From: JAFGPJ01 sp964439135
GTDB taxonomy: Bacteria; Planctomycetota; Phycisphaerae; Sedimentisphaerales; Anaerobacaceae
Length of the DNA stretch: 14,951 bases
Direction: 5' to 3'
Assembly: GCA_964439135.1 (NCBI GenBank)
Contig: CAYTNN010000106.1
Coordinates: forward strand, 1 to 14,951
In this document: piece after piece, positions 5,950 through 14,547 of the stretch
Layout of the letters: each line of letters starts with the position of its first letter
How positions within the stretch are numbered: the stretch's first letter is position 1
Made by a program: the position numbers and the translations under genes
The notes under the pieces: generated by a model
Databases searched by the model: none
Seen by the model: the letters and a program-made list of their open reading frames with translations, nothing else
What the model was told of the DNA's origin: nothing

Positions 5950-6693
5950 ATGAACTATCAATCTATCCATCATGGTATAGCCAATTCCCTGCCGCCTTTC
6001 GAGCCGGCACTGTATGTGGAGGATAGACCAGGCAGATTCGATATATCCCTGCTTATAGAAACTGCCCTGGCAATAATTGTCGCAATATCAGCAATTAAGA
6101 TCATCGGCGCGAGTTCGGTTTTGGGGGCCGGCTGGCTTATTACCCCCTGTATTTTGATATTTGCCGCATTTATTCCAACAGTGCTTAAGAAACGTAAGTT
6201 TCCCAAGTTCGGTTTCAACGTCAGGCAAATGAAGGATTCTCTTATTGTGCTGGGATTGACCTGCGTTGTGCTTTTTCCACTTACGCTCGGCGGTTTGTGG
6301 GTGCTGAAATCTTATGAATTAAAACCACCTTTACTGCCTGTTCTATCGCAGAGAGAGGACTGGGTATATTGGTTATTTTATCAGTTCATGTATGTTGCGC
6401 TATCTGAAGAAGTATTTTTCAGGGGTTATGTTCAGAGCAATATCCTCAGATTAACAACTCCAGTGATAGGCAAGATGCCCCGACTGCAGCAATGGACAAG
6501 CATAGTAATATCAGCAGCTTGTTTTACAGTAGCTCATATCATAGCCCAAGGCCAGATAATATCGGTTCTCATATTCTTGCCGGGTTTAGTTCTTGGCTGG
6601 TTGTTTATTCGGACCAGGTCGCTATTAGCGCCTATTTTGTTTCACGGGCTGGCTAATGTCTGCTATCTCGTAATGGCGATCGTGTTAACTTAA
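5950..6693 (+). CDS. CPBP-family intramembrane glutamic endopeptidase (CAAX protease/Abi)
   Basis: The product is a 247-residue integral membrane protein with about seven hydrophobic segments. It carries the four conserved CPBP motifs in order: EEVFFRG (E153, E154, R158), FTVAH with H196, and FHGLAN with H232 and N236. These residues form the active site of Rce1-like glutamate intramembrane proteases. Bacterial members process membrane peptides or serve in bacteriocin self-immunity and signalling; the substrate here is unknown. The start ATG at 5950 has only a weak upstream aggata. The gene stands alone: decayed mobile DNA precedes it, and a 468-bp gap separates it from the secretion operon. 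The N-terminal 30 residues are soluble and proline-rich. Confidence is high for the family and low for the role. Confidence 0.85.
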   Translation: MNYQSIHHGIANSLPPFEPALYVEDRPGRFDISLLIETALAIIVAISAIKIIGASSVLGAGWLITPCILIFAAFIPTVLKKRKFPKFGFNVRQMKDSLIVLGLTCVVLFPLTLGGLWVLKSYELKPPLLPVLSQREDWVYWLFYQFMYVALSEEVFFRGYVQSNILRLTTPVIGKMPRLQQWTSIVISAACFTVAHIIAQGQIISVLIFLPGLVLGWLFIRTRSLLAPILFHGLANVCYLVMAIVLT

Positions 6694-7161
6694 AGGTACG
6701 ATTTGGGTAATGATTTCTATGATGCTCCACCGGCTGCAAAGCCTTATAAAAAAGCTCGTTATTTCGTTAAAGTCAGCGTTCTTGATATATGCACTGAGGT
6801 AAATCATTGTTTTTCCCCTCTTGGAATGTTTTTCAGACGTCTGGAAAAGTAGAGAATATGAGAGGTATGATGCAATCAAGGAAAGAGTCTTTCCTAAATA
6901 CAAGGTAGCATTAAGCCGATAGATTGTTAAAGTTTGGCAGCTTTGCGTCAAGGAGATTTTCCGGGTTATATACCGGCAAATCCCCCTTCCTTGTGGGTTG
7001 GGTGGCTAGCTCGCCAGCTAAAACGCAGAAAAATCGTTACATTTGGTACCAACCGTGGAACTAAACGATAGTCATTAAAGGTCCGATATAACGATGTGAT
7101 ATAAGCCGGCAAGGCACGATTAGTAAGTGCCGAACATAGAAAAAATGGAAGAAGGTGTGTT
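6694..7161. other. 468-bp gap upstream of the secretion operon
   Basis: No convincing gene is present. One plus-strand frame, 6803-6922, reads as plausible protein (VWKSREYERYDAIKERVFPK) but has no ATG start and may be a C-terminal fragment. The gap holds perfect 10-bp palindromes cagacgtctg (6834-6843) and ttggtaccaa (7043-7052). It also holds the 11-mer ggttgggtggc (6997-7007), shared with the left end of the long repeat near 1090, and a ggcac/gtgcc stem at 7113-7131. The operon promoter must lie here or further upstream. TATAA-like boxes occur near 7087 and 7100, but I see no clear -35 partner. Confidence 0.4.
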
Positions 7162-8070
7162 TTGGTAAAGAAAAATAACAAAAATTATAAATATAAGTCT
7201 CTGTTGGTTATTAAGTTAGCGATGGTGTTGATTCTGGGTTATGTTGCCGTCAAGGTAGTAACGATGTCGCAGCACATTCATGAAGTCTTGGCGCCAAAAC
7301 CGGCAATAGGTAGCGAAAATACAGCCGCATTTAAACCGCCAAGTTTGTCGGACACCTCGGTTCAAGACTATTCAGCTATTGTCGAGCAAGATATATTTGG
7401 AAGCTCCGTTTCAGCACTGGTGGCAGACAAACCCTTGCAAGTTGATAATAGTGCCGGCTCAACATGGTCTGGCGAGAAAGAACTCGGCATAGCATTGCTC
7501 GGTACCGTGGCCGGCAGTCCGGAGATTTCCCGGGCAATCATAAAGGATCTTAAAACCAATGTGCTCAACGTGTACAAGACCGGCGATACCGTTGTAACCG
7601 CCTATGTCGAGAGCATCGAGAAGGATGGGATAGTATTGCTTCATCAGGGTCAAAGAAGGAAAATAAACCTGCGCATCAAAGAATCCGAAAAGCAAGACAC
7701 CGACAACCCCGAGATAGCTATGGCAAAAAACGCCACCCAATCAGTTGAATCTCATCCGGCAGCTAAGTCTAATCCTACTTTTGCAGATAAGCTCAGGTAC
7801 GTAGCAACAATGATACCGAAGGCGAATATGGAACCTCACACCATAGACGGCCAGGTTGAAGGACTTAGAATAACTGGCTTAGAGGACATCAAGGGGGCAG
7901 AAGACCTTGGCTTGAAAAACGGAGATGTCATTCGTGCAGTTAATGGACAACGATTGGACAGCAAGCAGAAGGCTTACCAGATTTCCAGGAAGGCAAGGTC
8001 CCAGGCAGCTATGAATATCGAGTTCATGCGGGACAACAAAACCAAAGCGTTCTCATTCCCGCTGAGATGA
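7162..8070 (+). CDS. gspC: Type II secretion inner-membrane linker GspC
   Basis: The 302-residue product has a basic N-terminus and one membrane helix (about 13-33), then a periplasmic part. The homology region spans about 68-170 (DYSAIVEQDIFG, then ELGIALLGTVAG). A polar linker follows at 173-205, and the C-terminal PDZ domain spans about 210-302 (GLRITGLEDI, LGLKNGDVIRAVNGQRL). In type II secretion, GspC binds the secretin N0 domain through its homology region and helps recruit substrate. The start is a TTG with AAGG 6 nt upstream; an ATG at 7145 is out of frame and stops after seven codons. It is the first gene of the gsp operon, 43 bp before gspD. The family call is firm because the domain order and the neighbour agree. 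Confidence 0.85.
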   Translation: MVKKNNKNYKYKSLLVIKLAMVLILGYVAVKVVTMSQHIHEVLAPKPAIGSENTAAFKPPSLSDTSVQDYSAIVEQDIFGSSVSALVADKPLQVDNSAGSTWSGEKELGIALLGTVAGSPEISRAIIKDLKTNVLNVYKTGDTVVTAYVESIEKDGIVLLHQGQRRKINLRIKESEKQDTDNPEIAMAKNATQSVESHPAAKSNPTFADKLRYVATMIPKANMEPHTIDGQVEGLRITGLEDIKGAEDLGLKNGDVIRAVNGQRLDSKQKAYQISRKARSQAAMNIEFMRDNKTKAFSFPLR

Positions 8071-8113
8071 GTGCTTAGGAAATCGAAAAAGTATTAATGA
8101 GTGAGTAAAATAA

Positions 8114-10099
8114 ATGCGGTTAGAAATTTTAAACACAAACAGGTATAAAGTGCGAAAAATAATACAAAACATCCTTTGGCTAATATGCATATTCTGCATG
8201 AATTTTTCAGTCAGCACGGTGGCCGGCGGCGAGCAGCCGTTTTCAGAAACAACAGTGAATTTGCCTGTACTTGATAAGCCGGGCATGGCCGACGAGCTAA
8301 TATATGTAAACTTTGACCAGGTCGATATTCGAGTAATGCTTAAGACTATCGGCGATATAACCGGTATTAATTTTGTCGTGGATGACAGTATAAAGGGTCC
8401 CGTCACGGTGATGTCGCCTACAAAGATACGTCTCGGTGAAATCTACCAGGTTTTGGAATCTATTCTGGATGTTAAGGGGTATGCTGCCGTGCCGGCCGGT
8501 GCCGGAGACCTGGTAAAAATAGTACCGAGAGAAGAAGCTGTGAAGCGAAACTTAAAGGTTCGCATCGGCAGTGATCCTTTGGAAATTCCTCAGAATGATT
8601 CTATTGTCACCCAGATTATTCCCTTGAAGTACGCTGATGTTAAAGAAGTAAGTGAGATTGTCAAGCCTCTTTTAACCACGGGTTTACACATATCAACCTA
8701 CCCCCGAACAAATTCAATTTTGGTGACGGACACCTCTTCGAATATATATCATATCGCCAAAATCATTCAGAGCCTTGACGTGCCGGGAGCGAAAGAGCAG
8801 GTTGCAACAATTGCATTGACTTATGCTTCTGCACAGGTGCTCAGCGAGCAAATCACCCAAATCATGGATAAAGACAGGAGCGTTCCTTCACAACCCGGGC
8901 GTACTCGCACCCCCCAGGCGGTTGAAACTGGTATGAAGATTCTGCCTGATGTAAGAACAAATTCTCTTATTGTCGCAGCAAATCCTCAGGATACCGAGAT
9001 GATCAAGACATTAGCACAGCAGCTTGATACTCAGCGGCCACGCGGTGCAAACAATGTCCATGTAGTCTATCTTATAAACGCATCAGCGGCGGAAACTGCC
9101 GAATCACTTACTGGGGCCCTTGCAAATTTGAGTACCACCGGCGCACTTGAAGCAACACAGCAGGTCCAGGTTACCGCTGATGAGGGCACAAACTCACTGA
9201 TTATAGCGGCTTCGGCGCAGGACTACGAAGTTATCGCCGAGATTATCGAAAAGCTTGACATAGTTCGGGAGCAGGTTTTAGTTGAAATGCTCATTATGGA
9301 GGTGAGTGAAGACGGCTTAAAGGAAATCGGTATCGACTGGGCCACGCTTGACGGGGCCGTGGAGAATAGTGTTCGTGGCTTTGGAGCAACAAATTTCGGA
9401 CCCCGAGTGGATTTTGTCAATGGGGATCTTGAGGGCCTGGCTGTCGGCGCGTGGCAAGGAACCGGCTCAGATGTCAGAATTGGAGCGATCCTACACGCTT
9501 TGGAGAAACAGTCGGGAGTCAATATCCTTTCGACACCACATATCACAACTTCCAACCACAGTAAAGCAAAGATAATCGTCGGAGAAAGCAGAGCATTTGT
9601 TACACAGTCACGAATTACAGAGACAACAGATTTGATTACGCCGACGGTGATAAAAACGTTCGAATATAAAGACGTTGGAATTAGTCTCGAGATAACACCG
9701 CACATTAGTCAGGGCGGCCTTGTCAGACTCGAAATCGACAGCGAGTTCTCGAAACTCATCGAAGATGTTACCAGCCCTTCTACCGACACACCCACAACGG
9801 CTCAACGACAGGCTCAGACAGTTGTGTCTATGAACAGCGGCTCGACTATTGTCATCGGCGGTCTTATTCGAGATGACAAAACTAATATCGTGAAGAAAAT
9901 TCCCCTGATAGGCGATCTTCCATTGGTTGGTGGTTTGTTTAGATTCCAGAAAGAACGGTTGCAAAAAACGAATCTGCTAATGTTCATAACACCGTACGTT
10001 GTGAGCAGCCAGAAGGATATCGAGCAGATAACCGAAGCAAAGAAGAAAGAAATGGAGCCGGCGCTGGAAACAATCGAACAAGAGGACACAGAGCAATAA
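8114..10099 (+). CDS. gspD: Type II secretion secretin GspD
   Basis: The 661-residue product forms the outer-membrane channel of the type II system. A hydrophobic export signal covers about residues 14-37. The N0 domain follows (62-137, starting ELIYVNFDQVDIRVML), then N1 (163-223), N2 (228-306, with an inserted SVPSQPGRTRTP loop), and N3 (313-382). The secretin barrel spans about 387-632, with VLVEMLIMEVS, ILSTPHITTSNHSKA, VIGGLIRDD and the closing IPLIGDLPLVGGLFR. A glutamate-rich tail ends the protein; the S-domain for a pilotin is not obvious. No strong ribosome site precedes the ATG at 8114. A GTG at 8150 with AGG upstream would shorten the signal peptide by 12 residues and is a fair alternative. 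The gene lies 40 bp before gspE. Confidence 0.95.
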   Translation: MRLEILNTNRYKVRKIIQNILWLICIFCMNFSVSTVAGGEQPFSETTVNLPVLDKPGMADELIYVNFDQVDIRVMLKTIGDITGINFVVDDSIKGPVTVMSPTKIRLGEIYQVLESILDVKGYAAVPAGAGDLVKIVPREEAVKRNLKVRIGSDPLEIPQNDSIVTQIIPLKYADVKEVSEIVKPLLTTGLHISTYPRTNSILVTDTSSNIYHIAKIIQSLDVPGAKEQVATIALTYASAQVLSEQITQIMDKDRSVPSQPGRTRTPQAVETGMKILPDVRTNSLIVAANPQDTEMIKTLAQQLDTQRPRGANNVHVVYLINASAAETAESLTGALANLSTTGALEATQQVQVTADEGTNSLIIAASAQDYEVIAEIIEKLDIVREQVLVEMLIMEVSEDGLKEIGIDWATLDGAVENSVRGFGATNFGPRVDFVNGDLEGLAVGAWQGTGSDVRIGAILHALEKQSGVNILSTPHITTSNHSKAKIIVGESRAFVTQSRITETTDLITPTVIKTFEYKDVGISLEITPHISQGGLVRLEIDSEFSKLIEDVTSPSTDTPTTAQRQAQTVVSMNSGSTIVIGGLIRDDKTNIVKKIPLIGDLPLVGGLFRFQKERLQKTNLLMFITPYVVSSQKDIEQITEAKKKEMEPALETIEQEDTEQ

Positions 10100-10139
10100 C
10101 AATTGAGCAACTATTTGTTGCCTGTAAGGAAACCAACCA

Positions 10140-11756
10140 ATGTCGACAAAGCCGGATCAGGAAATAGAAAGACAACTGCAGATTGAGTTTTTGGAGAACA
10201 TACTCCCAGAACAGTTGGATCCGGAACTGGTACGGAAACTACCGCTTGAGTTTCTTAAGAAACAATGCGCTATCCCTCTTCTTTTGGGAAATGGAGAGTT
10301 TGCAGTTGCCCTGTCGGATCCCCTGAATTTAGAAGCATACGATGCAATTGCTACTGTCCTGGGCCAACCATGCAGCCGGGTCACCTGTTCGGCCTCTGAA
10401 ATCGAAAAGGCTATTAGCCGCTGTTATTATCAAAGCACAAATCCCAGCAGAGATGATGAAATCCTTGAGCGGGATTTAGTCCGGGATGATAACGATATTG
10501 ACGGTATCTCCGCCAAAACTCAGGCCGAAGATCTGCTCAATATCGCCAACAAGGCGCCTGTCATAAAATTAGTCAACAAAATCTTCTTCCAGGCGGTGCA
10601 CAGCAGGGCCAGCGATATTCACATTGAACCATACGAAGATGAAGCCCGGATACGCTTCCGGGTTGACGGCGTGCTGCACGATGTATTTACCTTGCCGAAA
10701 CAGCAGATTGCGGTTCTCGTGTCGCGATTGAAAATTATGTCAAATCTTAACATCGCCGAGCGAAGGTTGCCGCAGGATGGCCAGAGCCGGATCAAGATAG
10801 GCCAGAATCTGGTGGATATTCGAGTTTCGGTTATCCCGACATCGGGCGGCGAACGGGTAGTACTCAGGTTGCTGGACAAGGGCAGCGGTGAATTGGGCCT
10901 GAACGACATAGGCTTGTCCCAGGAGATACTTAACACCTTCAGAAATCTGATTAGATTGGCACACGGTATAATTTTGCTCACGGGTCCTACGGGCAGCGGC
11001 AAGACAACCACTCTATATGCAGCTATGAGTGAACTTAACAGTGAAGAAAGAAACATCCTTACAGTTGAAGATCCGATTGAGTATCAACTGCCCGGTGTTG
11101 GGCAAATGCAGATAAAGCCGAAGATAAATCTCACGTTTGCCAACTGTCTGCGCCACATTCTCAGGCAGGATCCCGATGTAATCATGATAGGGGAAATCAG
11201 GGATGTTGAAACCGCTGAGATCGCAATCCAGGCATCCCTCACAGGCCATTTGGTTTTGAGCACTTTGCATACAAATGATGCGGCCTCAGCCGTAACCCGG
11301 CTTATCGATATGGGTATCGAACCTTACCTGATTTCATCGTCGGTTGTTGCCGTAATGGCGCAGCGGCTGCTGCGAGTTATCTGTCCGGACTGCAAAAGAC
11401 CGTACACGCCGGACGAGAAAGTGATTTCACTATGGGGAGAAAATGAAAAAACCTCCGCAATTAGGGGGCAGCTTTATAAAGGACATGGCTGCGAGAACTG
11501 CCTTGAAACCGGATTCCTGGGAAGAACCGGAATCTCCGAATTGTTAGTTATTAATGACGAGATCAAGGAACTAATAAGTCAACGGCGAGGTTCACATATT
11601 ATAAAAAAAGCAGCCCTTGACAAAGGCATGAGCACCTTGCGAGATGATGGATTACGTAAGGCCCTGGCTGGTGAGACGACTCTCGAAGAGGTCTGCAGGG
11701 TCACACAGGATTTTGTGCAAACAAATACAGGATTGACTGAACGTGTCGGTGGTTGA
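10140..11756 (+). CDS. gspE: Type II secretion ATPase GspE
   Basis: The 538-residue cytoplasmic ATPase powers pseudopilus assembly. The N-terminal N1E-type domain (about 20-100) is followed by the core. In the core, Walker A is GPTGSGKT (282-289), the Asp box is LTVEDPIEYQL, and Walker B is DVIMIGEIRD (346-355). The His box is GHLVLSTLHTNDA. A tetracysteine zinc module follows, with C415-x2-C418 and C451-x2-C454. The Asp/Glu/His set of secretion ATPases is complete, so the enzyme should be active. A clear taagga ribosome site lies about 9 nt before the ATG. The end overlaps the gspF start. It could be confused with the type IV pilus ATPase PilB, but its place between gspD and gspF and the pseudopilins downstream support GspE. 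Confidence 0.95.
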   Translation: MSTKPDQEIERQLQIEFLENILPEQLDPELVRKLPLEFLKKQCAIPLLLGNGEFAVALSDPLNLEAYDAIATVLGQPCSRVTCSASEIEKAISRCYYQSTNPSRDDEILERDLVRDDNDIDGISAKTQAEDLLNIANKAPVIKLVNKIFFQAVHSRASDIHIEPYEDEARIRFRVDGVLHDVFTLPKQQIAVLVSRLKIMSNLNIAERRLPQDGQSRIKIGQNLVDIRVSVIPTSGGERVVLRLLDKGSGELGLNDIGLSQEILNTFRNLIRLAHGIILLTGPTGSGKTTTLYAAMSELNSEERNILTVEDPIEYQLPGVGQMQIKPKINLTFANCLRHILRQDPDVIMIGEIRDVETAEIAIQASLTGHLVLSTLHTNDAASAVTRLIDMGIEPYLISSSVVAVMAQRLLRVICPDCKRPYTPDEKVISLWGENEKTSAIRGQLYKGHGCENCLETGFLGRTGISELLVINDEIKELISQRRGSHIIKKAALDKGMSTLRDDGLRKALAGETTLEEVCRVTQDFVQTNTGLTERVGG

Positions 11757-12909
11757 ATATAATTTGTTAAATGAAAAGAAGTCCGCCCCGGTGCCTCAAG
11801 CAGCGGGTAGTCGTGGTTGCGCTGATAAAAAGCATAAAACGCACGAAAGGGACATCTTCCGAAAAATCCGCACGACGGATGTCTGCAGGGTCGCTCGTCA
11901 GTTGGCAACGCTGCTGCGTGCCGGTATGCCCCTTGTACCCGCTCTCTCGGCATTAGTCGAACAGTCGCGGGGGGTTCGGGCCCAGGACAATCCTCTTGCA
12001 GAAGTTTTGGAACAAGTTGCTAACGATGTTAATTCGGGAAGCACACTGGCCAATGCACTCGGCAAACATCCCAAAGTTTTTTCAAATCTGTTTACCAACA
12101 TGGTAGCCGCAGGCGAAACGAGCGGGACACTGGAAGAGGTTCTCTTGCGCCTGGCGGAAATACTGGAAAAACGCGTGAACCTTGCAGCAAAGGTCAAATC
12201 CGCAATTGCTTATCCGCTAATGATGGTTGTAGTTGCTGTTGCAGTGGTGGTATTTCTTATGTCCGTTGTGGTGCCCAGCATAACGGAGATATTTATTGAA
12301 ATGAACAGGACTCTTCCCTGGCCTACGAGATTGCTTATCACAACAAGCGCTTTTATGAAAACCTATTGGATGTTAATTGCTGTCGTGGTTTGCCTTGTTT
12401 TCTTTGGGAGTGTAGCCGGCTACAAAACCACAAAGGGCAGATTGTATGCGGATCGTACTAAATTAAAGCTGCCTCTTTTCGGCAGCCTTTTTCTCAAATT
12501 GGAAGTAGCACGCCTGTCAAGAACGCTGGGGATACTTCTTGTCAGCGGTATCCCGATACTCAGTGCTCTGGACATTGCTAAACAGGTAATTCAAAATAGA
12601 GTTATTGCGGGTGCCCTGGATTCGGTAAAGGATTTGGTAAGCAAGGGAGATGCTATTGCGAGTGCGATAAGAACAACCGGATTGTTCCCGCCGATCGTAC
12701 ACCATATCATCACAACGGGCCAGGTGAGCGGGAACCTGGAAGAGGGACTTATAAACATTGCCGACATGTACGAGGGCGAGGTGGAACTGACGACGAAAAC
12801 GCTGACCTCGCTGCTTGAGCCTGTGATACTTCTGTTTATGGGGGCGGTTGTGGGTTTTATCGTACTTGCCGTTCTACTGCCAATATTTGACATAAATCAA
12901 GTCCTTTAG
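11743..12909 (+). CDS. gspF: Type II secretion platform protein GspF
   Basis: The 388-residue inner-membrane platform protein has two T2SSF repeats, at about 46-178 (RQLATLLRAGMPLVPALSAL, GETSGTLEEVL) and 255-380 (SRTLGILLVSGIPILSALDI, GQVSGNLEEGL). Membrane helices lie at about 159-180, 208-226 and 361-382. The start is a GTG at 11743, overlapping the last 14 nt of gspE, with no clear ribosome site, so translation is probably coupled. The first 45 residues are a charged tail in place of the usual short 'F.Y.A.D..G' cap seen in many GspF/PilC proteins. A later in-frame start cannot be excluded there. It is the assembly platform that works with GspE and GspC. Confidence 0.93.
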   Translation: MSVVEYNLLNEKKSAPVPQAAGSRGCADKKHKTHERDIFRKIRTTDVCRVARQLATLLRAGMPLVPALSALVEQSRGVRAQDNPLAEVLEQVANDVNSGSTLANALGKHPKVFSNLFTNMVAAGETSGTLEEVLLRLAEILEKRVNLAAKVKSAIAYPLMMVVVAVAVVVFLMSVVVPSITEIFIEMNRTLPWPTRLLITTSAFMKTYWMLIAVVVCLVFFGSVAGYKTTKGRLYADRTKLKLPLFGSLFLKLEVARLSRTLGILLVSGIPILSALDIAKQVIQNRVIAGALDSVKDLVSKGDAIASAIRTTGLFPPIVHHIITTGQVSGNLEEGLINIADMYEGEVELTTKTLTSLLEPVILLFMGAVVGFIVLAVLLPIFDINQVL

Positions 12910-12924
12910 AGGAAGTCTTGGAAG

Positions 12925-13386
12925 ATGAGAACAAAGACACAAAATTATACACTAAACCATATACGCTATACGCCACGCCGAGGATTTACCCTGATCGAGC
13001 TTATGATTGTGGTCGTGATCCTGGGTCTTTTGGCTACAATAATTATGCCAAGGATATTAAACAGACCAGAACAGGCCCGTAGAGTGAAGGCCAAAATTGA
13101 TATACGCAATATCGAATCTGCTTTAGCCTTGTTCAAGACCGACACCGGGCGTTTTCCTACGACTTCCGAAGGCCTCGAAGTACTGGTCTCAGACCCCGGC
13201 ATAAAAGGCTATAACAGTGACGGCTACCTCGATAAAACGCCCTCAGATCCCTGGGGCAACAAATACATCTACGTTTATCCGGGCGTGCAAAGCAGAGACT
13301 ACGACCTGGAATCTTTCGGCAAGGATAGTGAGGACGGCGGCGCAGGCGACAATGCCGACATAGAAAGTTGGAATCTTGATGACTGA
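12925..13386 (+). CDS. gspG: Major pseudopilin GspG
   Basis: The 153-residue precursor has a 20-residue basic leader and the prepilin cleavage site RRG|FTLIELMIVVVILG (G20|F21, E25), then one long hydrophobic helix. The globular part contains the GspG hallmarks ALALFKTDTGRFPTTSEGLE, PSDPWGNKYIYVYPG and the C-terminal calcium-loop region (GAGDNADIESWN). GspG subunits build the pseudopilus that pushes substrates through the secretin. A gaggaag site lies 9 nt before the ATG. The length is typical for the family. The leader is longer than the 6-10 residues usual in proteobacteria, and an internal start is not available. The end overlaps the next gene by 8 nt. Confidence 0.96.
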   Translation: MRTKTQNYTLNHIRYTPRRGFTLIELMIVVVILGLLATIIMPRILNRPEQARRVKAKIDIRNIESALALFKTDTGRFPTTSEGLEVLVSDPGIKGYNSDGYLDKTPSDPWGNKYIYVYPGVQSRDYDLESFGKDSEDGGAGDNADIESWNLDD

Positions 13387-13822
13387 GCATAAGACAGGCA
13401 GCGAAAACGGTTGGACGACCACCAACAGAGGGCGCATGAGAGCGTTTACCTTCGTAGAGGTTGTTGTAGCTCTCGCAATTGTCTCGATCTCTCTGATGGC
13501 GCTGCTCAGGTTGCATCTTATCAGCATTAGTATGGTCGATAAGGCACAGATAACTTCACAGGCCGTTCTTTTGGCAAATGAAAAAATCGCGGAGACAGTG
13601 GCTGCCGGCTATCCGAAAGAGGGGACCAATTCCGGCACAATGGAACAAAACGGCCTGACCTTAAACTGGAAGACTGAAGTTACTAACCTGCGGCTGCCCC
13701 AATTGGACAAAGTGCATATTACCGGATTGCGAAAAATACTTGTTGATATCACCTGGAAACAAGGTGTCAGTCGCAAACAGTTACAGACGTCAACTTATGT
13801 TGCTGACAGGAAGCTGCCATGA
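13379..13822 (+). CDS. gspI: Minor pseudopilin, GspI-like
   Basis: The 147-residue precursor starts at the ATG at 13379, overlapping the end of gspG by 8 nt. The type IV pilin-like helix is FTFVEVVVALAIVSISLMAL (23-42), with the conserved E at position +5. The GspI pattern continues with 'LLANEKIAETVAAGYP' and a beta-rich C-terminal part with ILVDITWKQG. The residue before the cleavage site is Ala (RMRA|FTF) where prepilin peptidases normally require Gly. A second in-frame ATG at 13436 follows agaggg but would leave a leader of only three residues. It sits between the major pseudopilin and gspJ, the usual place of gspI. No gspH is present. Assignment to GspI over GspH rests on the 'LANEKIAE' motif and the order. 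Confidence 0.8.
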   Translation: MTEHKTGSENGWTTTNRGRMRAFTFVEVVVALAIVSISLMALLRLHLISISMVDKAQITSQAVLLANEKIAETVAAGYPKEGTNSGTMEQNGLTLNWKTEVTNLRLPQLDKVHITGLRKILVDITWKQGVSRKQLQTSTYVADRKLP

Positions 13823-14547
13823 ATAAAAGGCTGGACAAAAACGGCTTCACCCTGGTTGAGCTGCTCGTGGCTGTGGCACTGATTGCAGCCATCCTCTCTA
13901 TGGTATATGGCAGCTACTTTGCGACTTCAAAATCGGCTCAAACGTGCAAAGCCAGGATAACAGTGTCTCAGCAGGGACGCAAAACGCTGGAGCAGATGGC
14001 CCGACAAATACGCTGCTCGTACGCCGGAACAGTTGCCGACCGTACAGAAAAAGAACCTGTCGAAACCGGCTCTAAGCAGACAGGGCAGAAAGGAATGATA
14101 CTCGAAGAAAGCACCAGCTATTTCAACGGCAATTCGGTTGCTCCGCGGGGAGAGATCTTGCATCTGGTAACTACGAATAAATTGTTCGGGGAAAAAGAGC
14201 CGGCGGATGGCTTATTCGAGGTTATTTACAAATTTGATAAAAGAGCGAGTCTCCTCTCTTTAAGCCAGAGAGAGTTTGTTGGCACAGTTCAAAAAACCGG
14301 AGAAAAAAATTGGCGGCCGATTGCAGAAGGTGTCAAATCTCTCGAATTAACATTCTTCGACGGAAAGAAATGGCTGCGTAGCTGGGATTTTAAGGATAAG
14401 AAAATACTGCCGTGTGCTGTAAGAATTGAGATCAGTTATGAAGACGAAGATCATCGACAATATCATTATGCCACTGTTGCAAATGTATCTTGCCGGGAGA
14501 ATGGGGAAAGAATTCAATCCGAGAAATTAATATCAGTTAACAAGTAA
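13819..14547 (+). CDS. gspJ: Minor pseudopilin GspJ
   Basis: The 242-residue precursor has the canonical cleavage site KNG|FTLVELLVAVALIAA (G9|F10, E14). It continues with the GspJ-type QGRKTLEQMARQIRCS, a variable loop, and the C-terminal block EGVKSLELTFFDGKKW, LPCAVRIEISYED. In the pseudopilus tip, GspJ binds I and K. The start ATG overlaps the gspI stop in an ATGA junction (13819-13822), which indicates coupled translation. The stop overlaps the gspK start in a TAATG junction. Residues about 75-95 form a Lys/Glu/Gln-rich insert. Confidence 0.9.
   Translation: MNKRLDKNGFTLVELLVAVALIAAILSMVYGSYFATSKSAQTCKARITVSQQGRKTLEQMARQIRCSYAGTVADRTEKEPVETGSKQTGQKGMILEESTSYFNGNSVAPRGEILHLVTTNKLFGEKEPADGLFEVIYKFDKRASLLSLSQREFVGTVQKTGEKNWRPIAEGVKSLELTFFDGKKWLRSWDFKDKKILPCAVRIEISYEDEDHRQYHYATVANVSCRENGERIQSEKLISVNK

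Noticed and set aside
6685..6951. 88-residue minus-strand open frame
   Set aside because: It has no ribosome site, no recognisable motif, and overlaps the end of the protease gene on the opposite strand.
7145..7168. Seven-codon ATG ORF overlapping the gspC start
   Set aside because: It includes the ribosome site and start of gspC and could be a leader peptide, but seven codons cannot be distinguished from chance.
9223..9705. 160-residue antisense open frame inside gspD
   Set aside because: Shadow of the strongly conserved secretin barrel; the translation is Ser/Thr-rich with no family features.
10107..10121. gcaac/gttgc hairpin between gspD and gspE
   Set aside because: The stem is only 5 bp with no T-run; too weak to call a terminator or regulatory element.
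10619..11056. 145-residue antisense open frame inside gspE
   Set aside because: It mirrors the codon pattern of the ATPase core and has no motif or ribosome site.
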